Below are positions 1-6,009 of a stretch of 6,500 nt of DNA, piece after piece. Source of the DNA: an uncultured Ruminococcus sp. (GTDB lineage Bacteria > Bacillota_A > Clostridia > Oscillospirales > Ruminococcaceae); NCBI GenBank assembly GCA_937880065.1, contig CALFMA010000143.1, positions 1 through 6,500 of the forward strand, read 5' to 3'. The notes beneath the pieces are model-generated. The model did not search any database. It had not been told where the DNA came from and saw only the letters and a program-made list of their open reading frames with translations. The first letter of the stretch is position 1; each line of letters opens with the position of its first letter. The position numbers and the translations under genes are program-made.

Positions 1-294
1 AATAATATGGCGGATTGAACCGCTACAAAGGAGATTCCCCTCATCTGTTACATAATAGAAAAATGGCTTTGTACCAAAATGGTCACGCATTGCAAAAAGC
101 TTTTCGCCGTCCCAAAGGCAGAATGCAAACATTCCGTAAAGATGTTCGCCCATATCCTTGCCCCATTTTTCATAGGCAGCAATTATAATCGCATTTTCAC
201 GGCTTTCTCTGTCGAGATTGCTGTCAATGCCAAGCTCTGTGCAAAGCTCCCTCCAGTTTCTTATATGTCCTCTGTACTCACGAATTTCAGTCAT
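1..294 (-). CDS. Asparagine-synthetase-like protein lacking the glutaminase N-terminus (3' end beyond window)
   Basis: The frame stays open for 98 codons to the window edge, so only the N-terminal part is visible. Residues 7-14 (YRGHIRNW), 41-45 (YEKWG), 54-58 (GMFAF) and 70-77 (RDHFGTKP) align with the later part of the class II glutamine amidotransferase domain of asparagine synthetase (usual forms FNGEIYNY, AYEKWG, GMFAF, RDRFGIKP). The protein starts about 45-50 residues later than usual: there is no MCGI start with its nucleophilic Cys. The ATG has a strong ribosome binding site, and an in-frame stop at 325-327 excludes an upstream extension. Residues corresponding to E. coli AsnB Asn74 and Glu76 are Arg8 and His10. 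I infer that it cannot hydrolyse glutamine. If the ATP-binding synthetase domain follows beyond the edge, it may use ammonia or another amine. It is the last visible gene of the gpsA run. Confidence 0.8.
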   Translation of the reverse strand, partial: MTEIREYRGHIRNWRELCTELGIDSNLDRESRENAIIIAAYEKWGKDMGEHLYGMFAFCLWDGEKLFAMRDHFGTKPFFYYVTDEGNLLCSGSIRHII

Positions 295-300
295 ATATTT

Positions 301-307
301 CCTCCTT
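301..307 (-). promoter_or_regulatory. Ribosome binding site of the asparagine-synthetase-like gene
   Basis: On the minus strand AAGGAGG lies 6 bases before the ATG at 292-294 and overlaps the TAA stop codon of gpsA (306-308). It fixes the short start of the downstream gene, and the overlap suggests that translation of the two genes is coupled. Confidence 0.85.
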
Positions 308-1313
308 AGCCTGAAATAATTTCGTCATACTCATATATCATAGGTCTGCCCATAAGCTTCGCCATAGCGTCCTGTACTTTTCCGCCATTGAACAGAACTT
401 CATTAAGCTGTTCTGTAATCGGCATTTCTACGCCAAGCTTTTTTGCAAGCTCATAGGCTGTATGACAGCACCAGTAACCCTCAACGGTACCTACCTGACG
501 GACAGCCTCAGCAGGCTCCATGCCCTCGCCAATAAGCTTTCCTGCCCTTGCATTTCTGCTGTGCAGGCTTGTGCAGGTCACTATAAGGTCGCCCAGTCCC
601 GTAAGTCCGCCAAATGTAATAATATCGGCACCTGCGGCAACTCCAAGACGCATAATCTCGTGGATTCCTCTTGTCATAAGTGCCGCCTTTGTGTTATCGC
701 CGTAACCCATTCCAAGACAGATTCCACAGCAAAGAGCGATTATATTTTTCAACGCTCCGCCAAGTTCGCAGCCGATTACATCATCATTAAGGTAAATTCG
801 CAGTTTATCGCTGCCCAGCTGTTCCTGTATATATCGTGCCGCCTCCTTATCCTCGGAAGCCGCTACAATAGCTGTAGGGATTGAACGGGCAACTTCCTCA
901 GCGTGGGACGGTCCCGAAAGAACTACAAACTTTTCAGTTCCAAGTTCCTCCTTGATAACCTGACTGAGAAGTTTCAAGCTGCCCTCCTCTATTCCCTTGC
1001 CTGAATTTACAACTACCATATCCTTTGTAACATATGGCTTTGCAAGCTGTGCAACAGAACGGAGGAAGCTTGAGGGTATACCGAATATGAGAATATCACA
1101 GCCGCTTATACAGGAAATATCGCTTGTAAGATGAATTTCAGGGGGAATTGCTACTCCCGGAAGCTTGTGGATATGCTCGCCTTTCAGACGGATTTCATCA
1201 ATTTCCTCCTGAAATTTTGACCATACCGTAACTTCGTGTTTACCTGTCTTGAATGCCGTAATGGCAAGACTAAGACCAAATCCTCCCGAACCGAGAATTA
1301 CTATATTCGCCAT
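306..1313 (-). CDS. gpsA: NAD(P)-dependent glycerol-3-phosphate dehydrogenase
   Basis: This enzyme reduces dihydroxyacetone phosphate to sn-glycerol-3-phosphate in the cytoplasm, supplying the backbone for phospholipids. At 335 residues it has full family length. The N-terminal Rossmann domain carries the dinucleotide-binding loop GSGGFG (residues 8-13). Further family signatures are NSGKG (103-107), SGPSHAEEVA (133-142), GALKN with the presumed catalytic Lys189, GLTGLGDLIVTCTS (236-249) and SRN (252-254). The ATG is preceded by AAGGGTGG at a 7-base distance (1321-1328). The gene lies 35 bases after plsY, whose product consumes glycerol-3-phosphate, and its stop codon lies inside the ribosome binding site of the next gene. 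No separate promoter or terminator is visible between plsY and gpsA, so co-transcription is likely. Confidence 0.97.
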   Translation of the reverse strand: MANIVILGSGGFGLSLAITAFKTGKHEVTVWSKFQEEIDEIRLKGEHIHKLPGVAIPPEIHLTSDISCISGCDILIFGIPSSFLRSVAQLAKPYVTKDMVVVNSGKGIEEGSLKLLSQVIKEELGTEKFVVLSGPSHAEEVARSIPTAIVAASEDKEAARYIQEQLGSDKLRIYLNDDVIGCELGGALKNIIALCCGICLGMGYGDNTKAALMTRGIHEIMRLGVAAGADIITFGGLTGLGDLIVTCTSLHSRNARAGKLIGEGMEPAEAVRQVGTVEGYWCCHTAYELAKKLGVEMPITEQLNEVLFNGGKVQDAMAKLMGRPMIYEYDEIISG

Positions 1314-1348
1314 TGATATACCACCCTTTCCGTCAAAAATAGTTGATA

Positions 1349-2017
1349 TTATTTATTGAATTTAAATGTAAACTTTGATTCAGTACCTTCCATGTAGCGT
1401 TCCATATTTGAACGGTGCATATATACAACCATTACCGCCATAGGTAAGCACAAAAGCAAGTAAAGCAGACTTCTGCCGAATTTTTCACCGTCAACCCAAA
1501 GTGACATAAGGAATATGGCTATAGGTGAGTAGAATGCTCCAAGAATAGAAGAAACAGAAACGTATTTTGAAATTGAAAGTATTACAATAAATACAATGAG
1601 AAGTGCAAAGAATACTCTGGGGTCAATGGGGAGGAATGACGCAACACCTACAAGAACTCCCTTTCCGCCCTTGAATCCGTAGTAAATGGGGAAAACATGA
1701 CCGAGAATTGCGAAAAATCCTGCAATAAAGCCGATATATTTCACTTCATTGTCAGGGGCAAATCCCACTTTAAGCATACTTGCAAAAAGCTGTGAAAGAA
1801 GAACAGCTACAATACCCTTGGCAAGGTCGCCAATAAGAGTCAATGCCGCACACTGAGGACCGAAACAGCGGTAGGTATTTGTAAGACCTGCATTTCTGCT
1901 TCCTACTGTTCTGATATCTCTGCCCTTCATAAGCTTTACAACGATTATGGAAAAATTAAGACTTCCCAAGAAATAGCCAAGTGCAGCGGCTATAAGCAAT
2001 GCTAATAAAACTTTCAT
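1349..2017 (-). CDS. plsY: Acyl-phosphate:glycerol-3-phosphate acyltransferase PlsY
   Basis: This integral membrane enzyme transfers an acyl group from acyl-phosphate (made by PlsX) to position 1 of glycerol-3-phosphate, the first committed step of phosphatidic acid synthesis in most Gram-positive bacteria. The 222 residues are hydrophobic, with likely membrane segments near residues 3-25, 54-80, 95-113, 135-150 and 158-200. All PlsY signatures are present: GSRNAGLTNTYR (39-50), GDLAKG (63-68), GHVFPIYYGFKGGKGV (106-121) and a C-terminal HRSNMERYMEGTESKF block (201-216). The ATG overlaps the stop codon of der by one base (TAATG), and its AGGAGG (2030-2035) lies inside the end of der, which suggests translational coupling. 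Its length is slightly above the roughly 200 residues usual for the family. The neighbour gpsA supplies its substrate. Confidence 0.97.
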   Translation of the reverse strand: MKVLLALLIAAALGYFLGSLNFSIIVVKLMKGRDIRTVGSRNAGLTNTYRCFGPQCAALTLIGDLAKGIVAVLLSQLFASMLKVGFAPDNEVKYIGFIAGFFAILGHVFPIYYGFKGGKGVLVGVASFLPIDPRVFFALLIVFIVILSISKYVSVSSILGAFYSPIAIFLMSLWVDGEKFGRSLLYLLLCLPMAVMVVYMHRSNMERYMEGTESKFTFKFNK

Positions 2018-3345
2018 TATTTATCGTTACCTCCTCTTTCACGTACAACAAAACGGACGGGAGTTCCCTCTAAGCCGAATGTTGAACGGATCTGATTTTC
2101 AATATATCTTCTGTAAGAAAAATGGAAAAGATCTGCTTTGTTAACAAATGTTACAAAGGTGGGCGGCTTCGTTGAGGGCTGTGTCATATAGTAAATTTTC
2201 AGACGCTTACCCTTATCCGAGGGAGGCTGCACCCTTGTAGTAGCATATGCAAGAACATCGTTTAACATTCCTGTTGATATTCTCATACTGTTCTGGTCGT
2301 TGGTATATTTTATAAGCTCATACAGCTTATTGATACGCTGACCTGTTTTTGCGGATATAAATACGAAAGGAACGTATGACATAAAGCTGAAATCATTTTC
2401 AAGCTTTGTGCGGAATTCCTGCATTGTCTTGTCGTCCTTTTCAACCAAATCCCACTTATTAACGGCTACAACGCAGGCTTTTCCCTGTTCGTGGGCATAT
2501 CCCGCAACCTTGGAATCCTGCTCTGTAAAGCCCTCTGTAGCATCAAGCATAATTACGCACACATCTGACCGGTCAACCGCCATATATGCTCTCAGAACGC
2601 TGTAATGCTCGATTTTTTCAGTTACCTTTGACTTTTTGCGGATTCCTGCTGTGTCGATGAATACGAATTTACCGTATTCATTTTCAATGACAGTATCCGT
2701 TGAATCACGGGTTGTTCCTGCAATATCGGAAACGATTACCCTTTCCTCACCTGCAATTTTATTGATAAGTGAAGATTTACCTGCATTTGGCTTTCCGATT
2801 ACTGCAACCTTGATGTATTCGTCATCATAATCCTCTGTTTCACCGCTTGGAAGAAGCTTATAAACCTCGTCAAGCATATCACCTGTTCCGTGACCGTGTA
2901 CGGAGGAAACGGGATAAGGCTCGCCCAGTCCCAAGTTATAGAACTCATAAAGTTCCAGCGGCGGTTCACCGAGATTGTCCACCTTATTTACGCAGAGAAC
3001 AACAGGTTTTCCGCTTTTCTGAAGCATATCAGCAACGGCATAGTCGTCGGCTGTAACTCCGCAGCGAATATCCGTAACAAGAATAATTACATCAGCCTTG
3101 TCAATTGCAAGCTGTGACTGACGACGCATCTGTGCAAGAATTACGTCATTGCTGTCAGGCTCGATACCTCCCGTATCAACAACCATAAACTGCTTGTCAC
3201 GCCACTCACATTTTGAATATATACGGTCACGAGTTACACCGGGAGTATCCTCCACGATAGACAATCGCTGACCGATAAGCTTGTTGAACAGCGTTGATTT
3301 TCCCACATTAGGACGTCCAACAACTGCAACTATTGGTAAAGCCAT
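2017..3345 (-). CDS. der: Ribosome-assembly GTPase Der (EngA), two tandem G domains
   Basis: Der is an essential GTPase that acts in late maturation of the 50S ribosomal subunit. The 442-residue protein contains two complete G domains and a C-terminal KH-like domain. First domain: P-loop GRPNVGKS (10-17), DTPGVTRD around switch I (33-40), DTGG (57-60) and NKVD (120-123). Second domain: GKPNAGKS (184-191), DIAGTTRD (207-214), DTAG (231-234), NKWD (296-299) and SAK (331-333). The KH-like part covers about residues 350-435 and ends in a basic tail. All nucleotide-binding motifs are intact. The ATG follows AAAGGAGAT at about 9 bases (centred on 3355-3362). The gene lies 24 bases after the DUF512 gene and overlaps plsY by one base. 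Confidence 0.98.
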   Translation of the reverse strand: MALPIVAVVGRPNVGKSTLFNKLIGQRLSIVEDTPGVTRDRIYSKCEWRDKQFMVVDTGGIEPDSNDVILAQMRRQSQLAIDKADVIILVTDIRCGVTADDYAVADMLQKSGKPVVLCVNKVDNLGEPPLELYEFYNLGLGEPYPVSSVHGHGTGDMLDEVYKLLPSGETEDYDDEYIKVAVIGKPNAGKSSLINKIAGEERVIVSDIAGTTRDSTDTVIENEYGKFVFIDTAGIRKKSKVTEKIEHYSVLRAYMAVDRSDVCVIMLDATEGFTEQDSKVAGYAHEQGKACVVAVNKWDLVEKDDKTMQEFRTKLENDFSFMSYVPFVFISAKTGQRINKLYELIKYTNDQNSMRISTGMLNDVLAYATTRVQPPSDKGKRLKIYYMTQPSTKPPTFVTFVNKADLFHFSYRRYIENQIRSTFGLEGTPVRFVVRERGGNDK

Positions 3346-3369
3346 AAATCAGTATCTCCTTTCAATCCC

Positions 3370-4665
3370 TTATATTCCCAGAATAGCGTCAAGCAAGTCG
3401 TAGCCGTCATTCAGGGTTGTCTTTATCTTTATATCAAGCGCATTTTCCACATCCGATACAGTCTTATCGTCAAGGAAAATATCGCTGTTCTGCATAAGCA
3501 TAGATTGGGAAATAAGCAGCTCTGTGCCGTTATCTCTGCCTTTCAGCTGAGATATAAGGTCTGTAGCTGTTATAAGTCCCGTTACAGTTATAGTATTGCC
3601 GAAAAAGTCGTTTCGTATCGGCATAACATCAATTTTTAATCCGCTGAATTTGTTTTCAGCCTTTTCGCAAAGTCCCTTAATCACGGGATAAGGGCAATAA
3701 CCTGTTGCCACGGTGATATGTCGTTCACCGCCGTCATATTCAGCCCCTTCAAGGGCATTTTCAAATTCATCAATAAGAGAACGGAGCATTCCTACGCCGT
3801 TTTCAAATTGCGGAAAATCCTCATAATAGTCCATTTCAGGCAGTTCCCGTTCTGCCGTAAGGAAAAACTCATCAGAGGGAAATACAGCACGTGTGCCGTA
3901 TTTTTCAAGGAATTCATTCTGGAATTCCTCGATAATATCAATGGTTTCCCCTGCCCCTGTTTTGTCAAAGGTTTTCAGCGGATATAAATTTTCACGGAAT
4001 TTTGTAACTCCCACGGGAACAACGGCAAGACTGCTGATATTCGGCATAAGTTCCCCTAAATCACGGAGAGTACGCCTTAATTCCTCGCCATCGTTCAAAT
4101 CGGGACAGCAGACAATCTGGCAGTTAAGGCTTATTCCGTTTTCCGCAAGTCTGCGGATATATTTCAGCTTTTCCCCTGCAAATCTGTTGCCCATCATCTT
4201 AACACGGAGTTCCGGATTTGTTGTATGAACCGAAACATTTATGTTAAGCTTCATTTTTATAATGCGGTCAATGTCCTCGTCCTTTAAATTGGTAAGGGTG
4301 ACATAATTTCCCTGCAAAAAAGAAAGTCTTGCGTCATCGTCCTTGAAATAAAGGGTTTCACGCATATTCGGCGGCATCTGGTCAATAAAGCAGAAAACGC
4401 ACTTATTGGAGCATCTACGCTTGCTGTCCATAAGAAATGTGTCGAATTCAAGTCCTAAATCGTCATATTCGTCCTTATGGGCGATAAATTTCATCTCATC
4501 GCCATTTCTCAGAACAACGATTTCCACATTGACATCAGCGGAATAATACATATAATCCAACACATCGTTGATTATCTCGCCGTTGACGGATACAAGAATA
4601 TCGCCCTCTGCAATGCCGCAATCCGAAGCAGGAGAGCCGCTTATTACTGATTTTATCGGTACCAA
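3370..4665 (-). CDS. DUF512 family protein: PDZ-like plus radical SAM plus DUF512 domains, TTG start
   Basis: The 431 residues begin with a PDZ-like domain (about 3-65; typical pattern SPASDCGIAEGDILVSVNG at 11-29). A radical-SAM-type cysteine motif CX3CX2C follows (Cys85, Cys89, Cys92), in the family context FCFIDQMPPNMRETLYFKDD. The C-terminal DUF512 region spans about 220-425 and includes the conserved FFGNTITVTGLI (354-365). It is therefore expected to bind a 4Fe-4S cluster and S-adenosylmethionine; its substrate is not known to me. The first codon is TTG: the codon just before it (4666-4668) is an in-frame TAA, AGGAGGG lies 6 bases upstream, and the PDZ domain begins immediately. The next in-frame Met is residue 39, too late to keep the domain. 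Its position directly before der is shared with many Clostridia, which hints at a housekeeping role, possibly connected with ribosomes or translation, but that is inference. Confidence 0.93.
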   Translation of the reverse strand: MVPIKSVISGSPASDCGIAEGDILVSVNGEIINDVLDYMYYSADVNVEIVVLRNGDEMKFIAHKDEYDDLGLEFDTFLMDSKRRCSNKCVFCFIDQMPPNMRETLYFKDDDARLSFLQGNYVTLTNLKDEDIDRIIKMKLNINVSVHTTNPELRVKMMGNRFAGEKLKYIRRLAENGISLNCQIVCCPDLNDGEELRRTLRDLGELMPNISSLAVVPVGVTKFRENLYPLKTFDKTGAGETIDIIEEFQNEFLEKYGTRAVFPSDEFFLTAERELPEMDYYEDFPQFENGVGMLRSLIDEFENALEGAEYDGGERHITVATGYCPYPVIKGLCEKAENKFSGLKIDVMPIRNDFFGNTITVTGLITATDLISQLKGRDNGTELLISQSMLMQNSDIFLDDKTVSDVENALDIKIKTTLNDGYDLLDAILGI

Positions 4666-4671
4666 TTATAA

Positions 4672-4678
4672 CCCTCCT
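4672..4678 (-). promoter_or_regulatory. Ribosome binding site fixing the TTG start of the DUF512 gene
   Basis: On the minus strand AGGAGGG is followed by the 6 bases TTATAA and then TTG. The spacer contains an in-frame TAA directly before the TTG, so no earlier start is possible in this frame. The strong site may compensate for the weak start codon. Confidence 0.8.
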
Positions 4679-4689
4679 GTAAATAACGT

Positions 4690-4720
4690 AAAAAGGAGAG
4701 AAGACTATGCCTCCTCTCCT
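4690..4720 (-). terminator. Rho-independent terminator after rpmF
   Basis: On the minus strand an 11-bp stem (4694-4704 pairing with 4710-4720, two G-T wobbles inside) encloses a 5-base loop (4705-4709). The outer part is GGAGAG pairing with CTCTCC, followed by a run of five T. It starts about 20 bases after the rpmF stop codon, so it should end or weaken the yceD-rpmF transcript ahead of the DUF512 gene. Confidence 0.82.
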
Positions 4721-4738
4721 CCTCGTATCTGAAATTGA

Positions 4739-4924
4739 TTATTCTTCATCCAGATTTAAAACCTTAACGCCCTTGTAGAATCCACAGTTCTTGCAAACCT
4801 TGTGGGGAGCCTTAATAGCACCGCAGTTATCGCACTTGGACATTGCAGGTGTATCGAGCTTCCAAACAGCAGAACGTCTTTTATCACGTCTTGCCTTAGA
4901 AGTTTTTCTCTTTGGTACAGCCAT
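4739..4924 (-). CDS. rpmF: 50S ribosomal protein L32 (zinc-binding form)
   Basis: L32 is a small protein of the large ribosomal subunit. The 61 residues show the family pattern: the start MAVPKRKTSKARRDKRR, rich in basic residues for rRNA binding, followed by a zinc ribbon of two CxxC pairs (Cys31/Cys34 and Cys44/Cys47). Keeping all four cysteines marks the zinc-dependent form rather than the cysteine-free paralogue some bacteria make under zinc limitation. The ATG follows AAGGAGGT (4931-4938) at 6 bases. The gene lies 23 bases after the DUF177/YceD gene, a pairing conserved across many bacteria, and is followed by a terminator. In many genomes plsX or other fatty-acid genes follow rpmF; here they do not. 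Confidence 0.98.
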   Translation of the reverse strand: MAVPKRKTSKARRDKRRSAVWKLDTPAMSKCDNCGAIKAPHKVCKNCGFYKGVKVLNLDEE

Positions 4925-4947
4925 GTTGGCACCTCCTTATAAGAGTC

Positions 4948-5403
4948 TCACGACTCGGATATTTGATGTTCGCAGTCGCCCTCATTCAAATCAGCTCCGC
5001 ACACCATACACAAACCCTTGCAATCTTCGCTGCAAAGCGTTTTTGTGGGTATCTGAAGCAGCATATCGGTTACTGCAATTTCATTCAGCTCAAGGTTCTC
5101 ACCGTCAGCCACGATATATTCATCATTATCGCCGCTTACAGAGGGAACAACAATATGGTCACAGTCGAAAGAATATGGAATATCCATTTCTTTCAGGCAT
5201 CGGTCACATTGGCTGTTCATAGAAAAGGAGAGGTTGTACTTTAAATAGACAACGCCTGCCTTATTATAAATTCTGCCCTTTACGGAAATCGGCGAACTGA
5301 AACTACAGCCCTTAATTCCCGAAAGTTCCTCGCTTCCGATTTCATAGTCAAAATCCTTTGACTCACCTGTGATGCTGAAAAGCTGCTTTAAATTAATTAT
5401 CAT
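4948..5403 (-). CDS. yceD: DUF177/YceD family protein (large-subunit rRNA accumulation)
   Basis: The 151 residues match the DUF177/YceD family. Members in E. coli and plants are linked to accumulation of 23S rRNA, and the gene is usually next to rpmF, as here. A CxxC pair lies at Cys66/Cys69 (SQCDRCL), and the C-terminal cysteine cluster CSEDCKGLCMVCGADLNEGD covers residues 124-143, with another Cys at 144. Both are typical of the Gram-positive branch and probably bind a metal. The ATG has GAAGGA (5413-5418) 9 bases upstream, and a consensus promoter lies just above it with an inferred leader of about 25 bases. The gene is the first of a two-gene unit with rpmF. The family assignment is secure; the biochemical role is not established by sequence alone. 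Confidence 0.93.
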   Translation of the reverse strand: MIINLKQLFSITGESKDFDYEIGSEELSGIKGCSFSSPISVKGRIYNKAGVVYLKYNLSFSMNSQCDRCLKEMDIPYSFDCDHIVVPSVSGDNDEYIVADGENLELNEIAVTDMLLQIPTKTLCSEDCKGLCMVCGADLNEGDCEHQISES

Positions 5404-5435
5404 ACTAAAAAATCCTTCAAAGCATTACAAAATAT

Positions 5436-5464
5436 ATTATACACTATTTTTTTCCGTATGTCAA
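5436..5464 (-). promoter_or_regulatory. Sigma-A type promoter for the yceD-rpmF unit
   Basis: On the minus strand there is a perfect -35 box TTGACA (5459-5464), a 17-base spacer (5442-5458) containing seven consecutive A, and a perfect -10 box TATAAT (5436-5441). Transcription should start near 5428-5430, about 25 bases before the yceD ATG. Two perfect hexamers at optimal spacing predict strong expression, as suits a ribosomal protein gene. Confidence 0.93.
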
Positions 5465-5479
5465 GAGATAACGGAAAAA
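5449..5479. repeat. 9-bp inverted repeat enclosing the -35 box (possible operator)
   Basis: TTTTTCCGT (5449-5457) and its exact complement ACGGAAAAA (5471-5479) are separated by 13 bases. The arm centres are 22 bases apart, roughly two helical turns. The right-hand part of the gap holds the -35 box of the yceD promoter and the left arm lies in the promoter spacer. The runs of T fall in the 5' arm on both strands, so this is not a normal terminator. A regulator-binding site is possible but unproven. Confidence 0.5.
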
Positions 5480-5498
5480 TTTCATTGAAAATCAGCGA

Positions 5499-5906
5499 TT
5501 ACTTGATGAACTGCTTTACGTTCTCGGAAAGTTCAGCCTCATCAGCAGAAACTGTAAATGTAATTACAGAATCATCACCTGTGAGCTTGTCAAGCTTTTC
5601 GAGCATCTTGCCGAAGCACTCGTAATCTCTGCCAACGATCTTGAAGATACCGTCAACAAAAATGTCCTTTATATCATAATTGCCTGCGAGCATACCAGCT
5701 ACGAAGCCATAGAAAGAATCCATACCCTCAACGCCGAACTGCTCAACGTCACACCATCTTACCTTGTAGCTGATAGAACGTCTGATGTTATCGCCTTTTT
5801 CGATGCAAACAATATTTCCGTTTGTGGATTTAACTGCCTCGTTGATCTGGTCGATGATTATTTTTGTTTTTCCTGTACCTTTTTTTCCTGTAATAAGCTT
5901 AATCAT
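5499..5906 (-). CDS. Small P-loop NTPase-like protein of unknown function
   Basis: The 135-residue protein starts with strand IKLIT and a clear Walker A motif GKKGTGKT (residues 7-14). A likely Walker B strand DIFVDG (81-86, Asp85) lies in the middle. Predicted alternating strands at 31-36, 49-54 and 113-119 would complete a compact nucleotide-binding fold. No signal peptide, membrane segment or additional domain is visible, so it is probably cytoplasmic. I do not recognise a characterised family; similar short P-loop proteins in Clostridia sometimes carry a vague 'PilT-like' label, which I would not trust because no PilT motifs beyond the P-loop are seen. The ATG follows AAAGGAGA (5913-5920) at 6 bases. 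It lies 134 bases after pgi and 95 bases before the yceD ATG. Its promoter is unclear, and read-through from pgi is possible. Confidence 0.87.
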   Translation of the reverse strand: MIKLITGKKGTGKTKIIIDQINEAVKSTNGNIVCIEKGDNIRRSISYKVRWCDVEQFGVEGMDSFYGFVAGMLAGNYDIKDIFVDGIFKIVGRDYECFGKMLEKLDKLTGDDSVITFTVSADEAELSENVKQFIK

Positions 5907-5920
5907 ATTTTTTCTCCTTT

Positions 5921-5938
5921 CCCCGCTTTAAGGCGGAG
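5921..5938 (-). other. Stem-loop directly upstream of the P-loop gene's ribosome binding site
   Basis: On the minus strand CTCCGC (5933-5938) pairs with GCGGGG (5921-5926), one G-T pair, around a 6-base loop. The ribosome binding site AAAGGAGA begins at the very next base. There is no T-run after it, so it is not an intrinsic terminator; it could influence ribosome access or mRNA stability. Confidence 0.4.
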
Positions 5939-5959
5939 AGATTTATTGTTTCTTATATC

Positions 5960-6006
5960 GGGAACTTTCCGCAGAAGAATTGTTTTTCATTTCTCACGGA
6001 ACTCCC
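5960..6006 (-). other. Imperfect stem in the pgi to P-loop-gene intergenic region
   Basis: On the minus strand GGGAGTTCCG (5997-6006) can pair with CGGAAAGTTCCC (5960-5971), giving about 10 pairs with two single-base bulges and a 25-base loop. No T-run follows. It may be a leader structure of the P-loop gene or part of the pgi 3' untranslated region; it may also be chance. Confidence 0.35.
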
Positions 6007-6009
6007 ACA

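Noticed and set aside
79..309. Plus-strand open frame of 76 codons at the left end
   Set aside because: It is opposite the asparagine-synthetase-like gene, whose conserved motifs fix the coding strand.
462..884. Plus-strand open frame of 140 codons antisense to gpsA
   Set aside because: It lies entirely opposite a full-length gpsA with intact motifs, has no recognisable domain and no ribosome binding site that I can see; a shadow of the real gene.
3718..4228. Plus-strand open frames antisense to the DUF512 gene
   Set aside because: They are explained by codon composition of the opposite strand; no start signal or family pattern is seen.
4791..5244. Two overlapping plus-strand open frames (110 and 143 codons) across rpmF and yceD
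   Set aside because: They run antisense to two well-supported genes and the intergenic region between them, and their translations show no protein-like motifs.
5393..5408. FapR-like operator at the yceD start (minus strand TTAGTA followed by AATTAA)
   Set aside because: Only one half resembles the FapR half-site as I remember it, the other half mismatches, and it overlaps the start codon in AT-rich sequence; no fatty-acid gene follows rpmF here.
5449..5479. Inverted repeat read as a terminator for the P-loop gene
   Set aside because: The stem is mostly A-T and the T-run is in the 5' arm on both strands rather than after the 3' arm, which is the wrong arrangement for intrinsic termination.
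5952..5957. TATAAG as a -10 box for the P-loop gene
   Set aside because: It matches 5 of 6 positions, but no acceptable -35 box lies 16-18 bases upstream and there is no extended -10 TG.
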